A stretch of DNA of 12,137 nt from Frankia sp. (lineage in GTDB: Bacteria > Actinomycetota > Actinomycetes > Frankiales > Frankiaceae): contig JADGHD010000088.1 in the NCBI GenBank assembly GCA_019689615.1, positions 1-12,137 of the forward strand, written 5' to 3'. How positions within the stretch are numbered: position 1 is the first letter of the stretch; every line of letters begins with the position of its first letter. A program made the translations under genes and the position numbers. The notes under the pieces are model-generated. The model had not been told where the DNA came from. It was given only the letters and a program-made list of their open reading frames with translations, and made no database searches. Below, piece by piece: positions 1 to 6,384 of this stretch.

Positions 1-89
1 CGGGCCGGGGCGCCGGCCCCCCGCGCGGGGCCCCCGCCGGGGGGGGGGGGGGGGGGGCCCCGCCGGGCCCCCGCGGCGCTCGGACCCGT
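1..89. repeat. G/C low-complexity tract with a run of 19 G
   Basis: This stretch is built almost only from G and C, with one uninterrupted run of G at 39-57 flanked by alternating blocks of C and G. The motif GGGGCCCC(C)GCCGGG occurs twice, around 27-41 and 54-68, and GGGGC at 7-11 can pair with GCCCC at 16-20. It lies directly downstream of the regulator gene that ends at 90 on the minus strand, so the pairing blocks could act in transcription termination, and the G run could form a quadruplex on the plus strand. Both roles are inference. A homopolymer of this length is also a typical place for sequencing or assembly error. No gene is visible in it. Confidence 0.6.
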
Positions 90-1631
90 TCAGACCAGCG
101 CGCGCAGCTGCTCGTCCAGGTCCCGCACCGGCTGGCTGGACTGCCACGGCGAGAGCCGCTCACGGACCCGCTGGACCCGGGCCAGGCCCAGGGAGAAGTC
201 GGTCTGGGCGACGATCGCCAGCGCGTCCGCGGCGAGCTGGCAGGCGGCGTCGATGTCGCGCCGCTGGACGTAGACCTCGGCCACGTCGCCGAGCAGCAGC
301 GAGCGCTTCTTGGTCGCCGCCGGCCCGGCGGCCCGCAGCGCGTCGCTCGCCGCCAGGGATGCCGCCGCCGGCCGGCGCAGCCGCAGGTAGGTGGTCACCC
401 GCAGGCCGTCGAGCCGGCCGCGGTCGAAGAAGCCGGTCCACACCCGCTCCTCGCGCCCGGCCCGGTCGAACGCGTCGCGGGCCCGGTCGAGCGCGGTCAG
501 CGCCGCCCGGCTGTCGCCGCGGGTCGCCTGCTCCTCGGCCTCCCGGCCGGCGAGCCACGCGGCGGTCAGCCCGCTGGCCGCCGGGCCGGCCCGCCGCTGC
601 GCCTCGGTGAGCAGGGCGCACGCCTGGTCCGGGCGGCCGGCGGCGCCCGGCTGGTAGCTCTCGTAGCCCAGCACGCACGCCCACAGCTCGTTGTCGTCGG
701 CCTCCCGGGCGGCCTCGATCGCGACCCGGTAGTAGGAGAGGGCCGTCGTGGTGTCGCCCATGTCGAAGGCGAGCCAGCCGGCGAGCGCCGCGGTCTCGCC
801 GGCGGTGCTGGCCAGCTGGCGGCGCACCGGGGAGCGGCTGGTCGACTCGAGCAGCTGGGTGAGCGTGCCCAGGTGGCCGCTGACCCGGGGCATCAGCGTC
901 TTGGCCGGTACCCGCTCCTCGAGCCCGTACAGCCCGGCGGTGAACTGGCTGAGCTCCGTGGCCAGCTCGGGGGTGACCGTGGCGCGCCCGCGCAGGGCCG
1001 CGGACAGCCGGTCCCAGGGAGCCTGGTCGCCGGCCGTTGGCGCGGCCACGCCGACCGGGACCACCGCGATCCCGCCGGCCGCCATCATCCGCAGGAAGCC
1101 ACGCCGTTCGATGGCGGCCGGGGGCAGGCCGGCCGGCTGGGCGAGCAGGAGCGGGGCGCCGGTCGCGGCGTCGAGGTCCAGGACGTCGTTGCGGACCACA
1201 GTCCCCGGTGCCGCCGGGGACGGGCCGTCGTCGGTGAAACCGAGCTCGCTCGACGAGCGGGCGAAAAGCGCGCGAAGCAGGCGCTGATAGCGCAGGCTCG
1301 GTTTCTTGTCGCCCTTTTCCCATTTGCAGATCATGTTGCCGGTCACCCCCGCCTCACGGCCCTCGTGCATGACCGCGAACCGGCGGAGCTCGACCGCCAG
1401 CCGTTCCTGGGACCAGCCCTTCTCCTCGCGACACAGCCGCAGCCGGGAGTTCGGCACCCGCCCGGGCTGGCCCGCCCGGCTCTCGGCTGGCTCGCCGGCG
1501 GTGGGGCTGGTCGCGCCGGCCGCCGGGGTGCCCGCGCCAGCCGGCTGGCCGGCGCCGGCCGGCGGGTTCCCGCCACGATCCCTCGCGCCGGTTCCGCCGG
1601 ACGCGGCGGCCATACCAGCGTCAACGTGCAT
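90..1631 (-). CDS. XRE-family helix-turn-helix regulator with TPR-like C-terminal region
   Basis: The product is a 513-residue cytoplasmic DNA-binding regulator. Residues 1-58 are an Ala/Gly/Pro-rich disordered tail. Residues about 61-131 form the helix-turn-helix (RLCREEKGWSQERLA, then ICKWEKGDKKPS, typical of XRE/Cro folds). Residues 176-198 hold an RRGFLR motif followed by a hydrophobic stretch. It resembles a twin-arginine signal but lies in mid-protein, as is common in actinobacterial regulators of this build. Residues about 205-513 are alanine-rich helical repeats resembling TPRs (ALSYYRVAIEAAREADD is one unit), which in this family usually sense a peptide or a partner. The ATG at 1631 is supported by GGAGGA at 1636-1641, four bases upstream. 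A second in-frame ATG at 1613 is less likely. The gene is divergent from the helicase and may bind the shared intergenic region. The target and ligand cannot be told from sequence. Confidence 0.85.
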   Translation of the reverse strand: MHVDAGMAAASGGTGARDRGGNPPAGAGQPAGAGTPAAGATSPTAGEPAESRAGQPGRVPNSRLRLCREEKGWSQERLAVELRRFAVMHEGREAGVTGNMICKWEKGDKKPSLRYQRLLRALFARSSSELGFTDDGPSPAAPGTVVRNDVLDLDAATGAPLLLAQPAGLPPAAIERRGFLRMMAAGGIAVVPVGVAAPTAGDQAPWDRLSAALRGRATVTPELATELSQFTAGLYGLEERVPAKTLMPRVSGHLGTLTQLLESTSRSPVRRQLASTAGETAALAGWLAFDMGDTTTALSYYRVAIEAAREADDNELWACVLGYESYQPGAAGRPDQACALLTEAQRRAGPAASGLTAAWLAGREAEEQATRGDSRAALTALDRARDAFDRAGREERVWTGFFDRGRLDGLRVTTYLRLRRPAAASLAASDALRAAGPAATKKRSLLLGDVAEVYVQRRDIDAACQLAADALAIVAQTDFSLGLARVQRVRERLSPWQSSQPVRDLDEQLRALV

Positions 1632-1947
1632 GGCTTCCTCCCCGGCCCGGTCGAATTTGTTTGGATCAAAGGGTAGTCGCCGGGAAGGAATGCATTTGGT
1701 GGCCCAGCGGTGGTCCCTGCTCCTGTCCGCCTGCTGTCCCGGCGGGACAAGTCCAGTCGGGAACGCGGTGTGCCCGCCGCGCGGCGTGCCATTGTCCCGG
1801 GCGCCGACGGCGCTGGGCCGCGTGACCGCGTGTGCACCGCGGCCTGCGGACAGTCGTACTGCCGCCGCAGTGGCAGAGATGGCGCATCAGCGGGCTAGCC
1901 GTCACCCACCGGCCCATCTGGGCGGGACGCACCTAGAGTCAGAACAC
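1632..1947. promoter_or_regulatory. Divergent control region between regulator and helicase
   Basis: No convincing gene lies in this 316-bp gap; open frames crossing it have no recognisable protein content. The first 70 bases next to the regulator are clearly richer in A/T than their surroundings, as expected for a promoter. On the minus strand a TACCCT (1670-1675) fits the actinobacterial -10 pattern TANNNT and would give a leader of about 30 bases that includes the regulator's ribosome binding site; no good -35 box is visible. A short inverted repeat TTTG-GAT-CAAA (1660-1670) overlaps it. The centre of the gap holds a palindrome and the far end a likely helicase promoter, listed separately. 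Confidence 0.45.
1735..1749. promoter_or_regulatory. Candidate operator: palindrome TGTCCC-GGC-GGGACA
   Basis: This is a perfect 6-bp inverted repeat around a 3-bp centre. A related half site, TTGTCCCG, recurs at 1793-1800, and the minus-strand reading of the right arm of the palindrome is the same TTGTCCCG. Short palindromes of this size between divergent genes are typical operators for helix-turn-helix dimers, so the adjacent XRE regulator is a plausible binder. The repeat is seen directly; the binding is inferred. In DNA this GC-rich a 6-bp repeat could also arise by chance. Confidence 0.35.
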
Positions 1948-1950
1948 GTG
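1934..1950 (+). promoter_or_regulatory. Likely leaderless promoter of the helicase gene (TAGAGT -10)
   Basis: TAGAGT at 1934-1939 matches the actinobacterial -10 consensus TANNNT. It is followed by 8 bases and then the GTG at 1948, so transcription would begin at or within a base or two of the start codon. No Shine-Dalgarno sequence precedes the GTG, which fits a leaderless mRNA, a common arrangement in actinobacteria. A -35 box is not recognisable at the expected distance. Confidence 0.5.
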
Positions 1951-3747
1951 ACCGTGCCGAACGCCCGCCGAGCCCCTGACCCGACCGCCACCGCGCGCCC
2001 GCTGCGTGCCTGGCAGCAGGCGGCGCTCGACCGCTACCGTGCCGCGTCCAGGGCGGGTAGCCGCGACTTCCTCGCCGTCGCCACACCCGGCGCCGGCAAG
2101 ACCACGTTCGCCCTGCGGGTGGCGTCCGAGCTGCTCGCCGAGGGCGTCGTCACCGCCGTCTCCGTCGTCGCGCCCACCGAGCACCTCAAGCGCCAGTGGG
2201 CCGACGCCGCCGCCGAGGTGGGGATCGCGCTCGACCCGAACTTCCGCAACACCGCCGGCGCCACCTCGTCCGACTACACCGGCGTCGCCCTCACCTACGC
2301 CCAGGTGGCGGCGCACCCGGCGCTGCACCTGGCCCGCACGAAGGCCCGGCGCACGCTGGTGATCCTGGACGAGATCCACCACGCCGGCGACGCGCTGTCG
2401 TGGGGGGACGCGATCCGGGACGCGTTCACCCCGGCCACCCGCCGGCTGGCGCTCACCGGTACCCCGTTCCGCTCGGACGTCAACCCGATCCCGTTCGTGA
2501 CCTACCTGCCCGGCCCGGACGGCGTGCTGCGAAGCGTCGCGGACTCGTCCTACGGCTACGCCGACGCCCTGCGGGACGGGGTGGTCCGACCGGTGATCTT
2601 CCTGGCCTACTCCGGCGAGATGAGCTGGCGGACCAGCGCCGGGACGGAGCTCACCGCGCGGCTGGGCGAGCCGCTGACGAACGAGCAGACGACCGCCGCC
2701 TGGCGCACGGCGCTGGACCCCAAGGGCAACTGGATCCCGGCGGTGCTGGCCGCCGCGGACACCCGGCTCACCCAGATCCGCAAGGACGGCATGCCGGACG
2801 CCGGTGGCCTGGTGATCGCCAGCGACCACGCCAACGCCCGGGCCTACGCCGGGCTGCTGCGCCGGATCAGCAGCACCGAGCCGACAGTGGTGCTCTCCGA
2901 CGACCCGACGGCCAGCGACCGGATCGCGGCCTTCCGCCGCTCCACCGACCGGTGGATGGTCGCGGTGCGGATGGTCAGCGAGGGCGTGGACGTGCCGCGG
3001 CTGGCGGTCGGCGTCTACGCGACCTCGGTGGCCACCCCGCTGTTCTTCGCCCAGGCGGTCGGCCGGTTCGTCCGGGGCCGCGGCCGCGCGGAGACCGCGT
3101 CGGTGTTCCTGCCGAGCGTGCCGGTGCTGCTGGAGCTCGCCGCGCAGATGGAGGTCCAGCGCGACCACGCCCTCGACCGCAGGCCGCCAGAGGAGGGGGA
3201 GTTCGACGACGAGGCGCTGCGGGAGGCCAACCGCCGCCGGGACACCCCCGACCGCCCGGACTCGCCGTTCACCGCGCTGGACTCCTCGGCCGAGCTGGAC
3301 CGGGTGATCTTCGACGGCGGCGAGTTCGGCGCGCCGGCACCGGCCGGCTCGGCCGAGGAGGAGGACTTCCTGGGGCTCCCCGGACTGCTGGAGCCGGACC
3401 AGGTGGCCGCCCTGCTGCGGGCCCGCCAGGCCCAGCAGCTGGCCGCCGAGCGCCGCCGGGCGGCCAGGGACGCCATGGCGGGCAAGGCCGCGACGGCGAC
3501 GGCCACATCGGCCGCCCCGGCCCAGGCCGGGCCGGCCGAGGACACCCGGCCGATGCACGAGGTGATCGCCGACCTGCGCCGCGAGCTCAACCGGCTGGTC
3601 GCGGTGAACAACCACCGGACCGGCCGGCCGCACGGGATGATCCACGCCGAGCTGCGCCGCGCCTGCGGCGGCCCGCCGAGCAGCCAGGCGACCGCGGCCC
3701 AGCTGCGCGCCCGGATCGAGACCGTCCGCCGCTGGAACAGCCTCTAG
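1948..3747 (+). CDS. SF2 DEAD/DEAH-box helicase (RAD25/SSL2-like)
   Basis: This is a 599-residue superfamily 2 ATP-dependent helicase or translocase, probably cytoplasmic and acting on nucleic acid. Visible motifs are: Walker A ATPGAGKTT at residues 45-53, motif Ia VVAPTEHLKRQW near 73-84, motif II DEIH at 141-144, motif III TGTPF at 170-174, and in the second RecA-like domain VSEGVDVP followed by motif VI QAVGRFVRGRGR at 369-380. After about residue 400 come an acidic segment, an Ala/Gln-rich linker and a small helical C-terminal domain. The frame is open back to 1306, but that upstream part runs antisense to the regulator gene. The GTG at 1948 (or 1954) was chosen because family-like sequence begins there and a -10 box sits just upstream. 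It converges with the isomerase gene. Nothing here identifies the substrate; DNA repair or RNA work are both possible. Confidence 0.85.
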   Translation: MTVPNARRAPDPTATARPLRAWQQAALDRYRAASRAGSRDFLAVATPGAGKTTFALRVASELLAEGVVTAVSVVAPTEHLKRQWADAAAEVGIALDPNFRNTAGATSSDYTGVALTYAQVAAHPALHLARTKARRTLVILDEIHHAGDALSWGDAIRDAFTPATRRLALTGTPFRSDVNPIPFVTYLPGPDGVLRSVADSSYGYADALRDGVVRPVIFLAYSGEMSWRTSAGTELTARLGEPLTNEQTTAAWRTALDPKGNWIPAVLAAADTRLTQIRKDGMPDAGGLVIASDHANARAYAGLLRRISSTEPTVVLSDDPTASDRIAAFRRSTDRWMVAVRMVSEGVDVPRLAVGVYATSVATPLFFAQAVGRFVRGRGRAETASVFLPSVPVLLELAAQMEVQRDHALDRRPPEEGEFDDEALREANRRRDTPDRPDSPFTALDSSAELDRVIFDGGEFGAPAPAGSAEEEDFLGLPGLLEPDQVAALLRARQAQQLAAERRRAARDAMAGKAATATATSAAPAQAGPAEDTRPMHEVIADLRRELNRLVAVNNHRTGRPHGMIHAELRRACGGPPSSQATAAQLRARIETVRRWNSL

Positions 3748-3799
3748 CCGCCGGCCAGGCCACGGCCGCTGGGCGATGCCAACCGAGCAGGGCCGCCAG

Positions 3800-3839
3800 C
3801 GGCCGGGGCCAGCCAGCAGCGCCGTCCTGGCCCCGGCCG
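3800..3839. terminator. Likely bidirectional terminator (13-bp inverted repeat)
   Basis: Arms 3800-3812 and 3827-3839 are perfect reverse complements (CGGCCGGGGCCAG and CTGGCCCCGGCCG) around a 14-base loop. The repeat lies between two convergent genes, 53 bases after the helicase stop and 4 bases beyond the isomerase stop. No T run follows on either strand, which is usual for terminators in very GC-rich actinobacteria. Position and stem strength support the call; the termination activity itself is inferred. Confidence 0.65.
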
Positions 3840-3843
3840 GCGG

Positions 3844-4677
3844 TCACTGCTGGGTGATGGTGATCGAGGTGATGTGGGCCTTGGACGCGGGGGCGCCGTC
3901 CGGGCCGCCGCCCTCGATCCCCGGGCTCGTGAGCGCGTCGAGGACGTCGAGGCCCTCGGTGATCTGGCCGAAGACGGTGTAGTTGCCGGCGAGGTTCGCC
4001 GCGCCGTCCTCCGTCGGGTCGGCGTAGTTGATGAAGAACTGGCTGCCGTTGGTGTCCGGCCCGGAGTTGGCCATCGCGATGACACCCCGGTTGTAGTTCA
4101 CGCCCTCGGTGTTCTCGTTGCGGTAGGTGAAGCCGGGGCCGCCGCTGCCGGTGCCGGTCGGGTCGCCGCACTGCAGGACGAAGATGGTCGCGCCCTCGCC
4201 GCCGGTCTCCCGGTGGCAGGGGGTGTCGTCGAAGAACTTGGCCTGGGCCAGGTGCACGAAGGCGTGCACGGTGCACGGCGCCTTGGCCGCGTCCAGGGTG
4301 GCGACCATCGTCCCGGCGGTCGTGTTGATCGTCATCGTGGCCGGGTTGGTGTCGACCGTGTCGGCCGACGGCGGCAGCGTGACCTCGCGGGCCGGCCCCT
4401 GGCTGTCCTTGGTGTAGACGCACTCGCCCACCTGGGTCGTCTCGGGCGGCGCCGTCGGCGTGAGCGAGACCGTCGGCTCGGCGACCGGCTCGCCGTCGTC
4501 GCCGCCGGAGGTCAGCACGATGGCGCTGATCGTGCCGGCGAGCACCGCCAGGATCGCGACCGTCGCGATGATCGCGATCCGTCGCCGCCGGCGTTGGGCT
4601 GCCCGCCGACGCTCGGCCTGCCGGGCCGCCTTCGCCAGAGCCAGCTCGCGACGGCGTCGTCTCCTCGACTTGCTCAC
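3844..4677 (-). CDS. Membrane-anchored cyclophilin-type peptidyl-prolyl cis-trans isomerase
   Basis: The product is a 277-residue protein that would speed proline isomerisation during folding outside the membrane. Residues 1-33 are very basic (runs of Arg), residues 34-55 form one membrane helix, residues 60-82 are a flexible Pro/Thr linker, and about 113-277 is the cyclophilin domain. Active-site residues visible by comparison with cyclophilin A are R156 (CHRE), F166 and Q169 (FVLQCGD), and Q213/F214 in NGSQFF. The tryptophan of the human enzyme has no equivalent and its histidine is replaced by Y233 (NYTVFG), as in other actinobacterial PpiB proteins. Four cysteines (86, 135, 154, 170) on the outer side might form disulfides. 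The GTG at 4677 was chosen because GGGAGG (4687-4692) lies nine bases upstream and the basic N-terminus starts there. The same frame stays open far upstream but without protein character. Confidence 0.88.
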   Translation of the reverse strand: MSKSRRRRRRELALAKAARQAERRRAAQRRRRRIAIIATVAILAVLAGTISAIVLTSGGDDGEPVAEPTVSLTPTAPPETTQVGECVYTKDSQGPAREVTLPPSADTVDTNPATMTINTTAGTMVATLDAAKAPCTVHAFVHLAQAKFFDDTPCHRETGGEGATIFVLQCGDPTGTGSGGPGFTYRNENTEGVNYNRGVIAMANSGPDTNGSQFFINYADPTEDGAANLAGNYTVFGQITEGLDVLDALTSPGIEGGGPDGAPASKAHITSITITQQ

Positions 4678-5121
4678 CTGACCGGGCCTCCCTGCCCTCG
4701 TTGCCGCTGGTTGTCCTTGACCACCGGGCGCTTCCTGCCGCGGCGCGCCGGCCAGCGTGCCGCGTGCGGCGCGACGGTGGGTGTCGTCGCCTCGGGCTGT
4801 CGGCGTCAGACCGTCCGAAAGTACCCCCCGTACCTGTGAGCCGGTTCGGCACGTCCTCGCCGCGGTCGGCTGGTCAGGACTGTGCTGCTGCCGGGTGCGC
4901 GGCCGCGCGGACCGGCCCCCAGGTCGCTCGCCGTACCCGGTGCTGCTGGGCGCACCTGTCTGCTCTGGCTGCACACGGTGTCGGCTCCGGTCGCGCACGG
5001 TCGTGCAGTCGACGAACACGCGACTGGTAGCGTGGCCGTCGATCGATGGAGGCGCAGGGCAGCCCCGGCGGCCGGCGGCCTGTCTGGCCGGCGCGGGGAC
5101 GGTCAGGAACGACGGGACGCG
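4678..5121. promoter_or_regulatory. Divergent region between isomerase and serS, no gene seen
   Basis: This 444-bp gap holds no open frame with recognisable protein content and no tRNA-like cloverleaf. I looked for a T-box leader, which controls some aminoacyl-tRNA synthetase genes, and did not find its conserved core. Towards the isomerase, TACTTT on the minus strand (4818-4823) is a possible -10 box, with about 140 bases to the start codon. GTACC is repeated at 4821-4825 and 4830-4834. Towards serS there is a better promoter candidate, listed separately. The last 80 bases before serS could be an untranslated leader. Confidence 0.4.
5006..5033 (+). promoter_or_regulatory. Candidate serS promoter with overlapping inverted repeat
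   Basis: TAGCGT at 5028-5033 fits the TANNNT -10 pattern. Immediately upstream is a perfect inverted repeat, CAGTCG (5006-5011) and CGACTG (5021-5026), with arms 15 bases apart start to start. It fills the space where a -35 box and spacer would lie, so a bound regulator would block the promoter. A small hairpin GCACG-GT-CGTGC (4995-5006) adjoins it. Transcription from here would give a leader of roughly 80 bases. The repeats are seen directly; promoter and operator roles are inferred. Confidence 0.4.
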
Positions 5122-6384
5122 ATGCTCGACAAGCGGTTCATCCGGGAGAACCCGGACGCGGTGCGGCAGGCCGTGCGCGTCAAGGGGCTCGACCTTGACG
5201 TGGACGAGCTGCTCAGGCTCGACCAGGAACACCGCAAGCTGCAGTTCGAGGTTGACCAGGCACAGTCCCGCCGCAGGTCGTTCGCCAAGGAGTTCGCCAG
5301 GGCAGACGAGGAGCGCCGGGCCCAGCTGCGGGCCGAGCACGCCGAGTTCGACCAGCGCCTCAAGGAGCTGCGCGAGCAGCTGGCCAGCACCGGCGAGCGG
5401 CTGACCAACCTGATGCTGCAGACGCCCATGATCCCGTGGGATGGCGCGCCGGTCGGGCCGGACGAGTCGGCCAACGTGGTCATCCGCAGCTGGGGCGAGC
5501 CGCCGACGTTCGACTTCACCCCGCTCGACCACGTCGACCTCGCGGAGAAGCGCGGCTGGGCCGAGTTCGCCAGGGCCCGGCGGGTGGCCGGCGAGCGGGC
5601 CTACGTGCTGTGCGGGGAGGCGGTGCTGCTGGAGCGGGCGCTGCACTCGTACGCGCTGGCGGTGCTCGGGGCGCGCGGCTTCCAGCTGATGTCGGTGCCG
5701 GCGCTGGTCAAGGAGGCGCCGCTGGTCGGCACCGGGATGCTGCCCAAGGGCCGGGCGGAGATCTACGAGATCCCGGCCGACGACGCCTACCTGGCCGGCA
5801 CCGCCGAGGTGTCCCTGGTCGGCCTGCACTCCGGGGAGATCCTCGACGCCGGTCGGCTGCCGATCCGCTACGCCGGGATCTCGCCGTGCTTCCGCCGCGA
5901 GATCGGCAGCGCCAGCCGGGACGTGCGCGGCCTGCTGCGGGTGCACCAGTTCGAGAAGGTCGAGCAGTTCGTCATCTGCGCCGCCGACCAGGCCGAGTCG
6001 GACCGCTGGCACGCCGAGCTGCTCGGGGCGGCCGAGGAGATCCTCCAGGCGCTTGGCCTGGCCTACCAGGTGGTCGAGTGCGCCACCGGGGACATGGGCG
6101 TGGGCAAGTACCGGATGAACGACATCAACACCTGGTTCCCGTCGCTGGGCATGTACCGGGAGACGCACAGCTGCTCGTCGCTGCGGGACTGGCAGGCCAG
6201 GCGGGCCAACGTGCGCTACCGCGACGCCGACGGCACGATCCGGTTCCCGTTCACGCTGAACAACACCGCCGTGGCCACCCCGCGGCTGCTGGCCGCGCTG
6301 ATTGAGAACCTGCAGACGGCGGACCACCGGGTGCGGGTGCCCGAGGTGCTGCGCCCCTACCTGGGCGGGCGCGACCTGCTCTGA
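5122..6384 (+). CDS. serS: Seryl-tRNA synthetase, Thermus-like type
   Basis: This is a complete 420-residue class II seryl-tRNA synthetase, which charges tRNA-Ser with serine in the cytoplasm. Residues about 1-105 carry the N-terminal coiled-coil arm that holds the tRNA long variable loop. The catalytic core has TAE at 227-229, motif 2 FRREIGSASRDVRG at 257-270 with R258, E260, R273 and E281, YRETHSCSS at 345-353 with E347 and S350, and motif 3 NNTAVATPR at 380-388 with R388. By memory these line up at a constant offset of two with the active-site residues of the Thermus thermophilus enzyme, and the long block from ATGDMG to the C-terminus is strikingly alike. Actinobacterial housekeeping enzymes usually have LNGTLATTRW here instead. 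The ATG at 5122 begins the standard family N-terminus (MLDKRFIRENPDAVR); only a weak, distant AGGAA precedes it. The 3' end overlaps crtB, which runs the other way. Confidence 0.93.
   Translation: MLDKRFIRENPDAVRQAVRVKGLDLDVDELLRLDQEHRKLQFEVDQAQSRRRSFAKEFARADEERRAQLRAEHAEFDQRLKELREQLASTGERLTNLMLQTPMIPWDGAPVGPDESANVVIRSWGEPPTFDFTPLDHVDLAEKRGWAEFARARRVAGERAYVLCGEAVLLERALHSYALAVLGARGFQLMSVPALVKEAPLVGTGMLPKGRAEIYEIPADDAYLAGTAEVSLVGLHSGEILDAGRLPIRYAGISPCFRREIGSASRDVRGLLRVHQFEKVEQFVICAADQAESDRWHAELLGAAEEILQALGLAYQVVECATGDMGVGKYRMNDINTWFPSLGMYRETHSCSSLRDWQARRANVRYRDADGTIRFPFTLNNTAVATPRLLAALIENLQTADHRVRVPEVLRPYLGGRDLL

Noticed and set aside
1047..1106. Twin-arginine export signal in the XRE regulator
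   Set aside because: The RRGFLR motif lies at residues 176-181, after a DNA-binding domain; this is a common internal feature of such regulators, not an export signal.
1306..1947. N-terminal extension of the helicase frame upstream of the GTG at 1948
   Set aside because: It runs antisense through the regulator gene, has no helicase-like content, and a -10 box sits directly before the GTG.
1939..3645. 568-codon minus-strand open frame opposite the helicase
   Set aside because: Its composition (repetitive Arg, Gly, Val, His, Gln) is typical of an antisense shadow; the plus strand carries a full set of helicase motifs.
4678..5121. T-box leader or tRNA gene upstream of serS
   Set aside because: The conserved T-box core is absent and no cloverleaf with a credible T-loop could be drawn.
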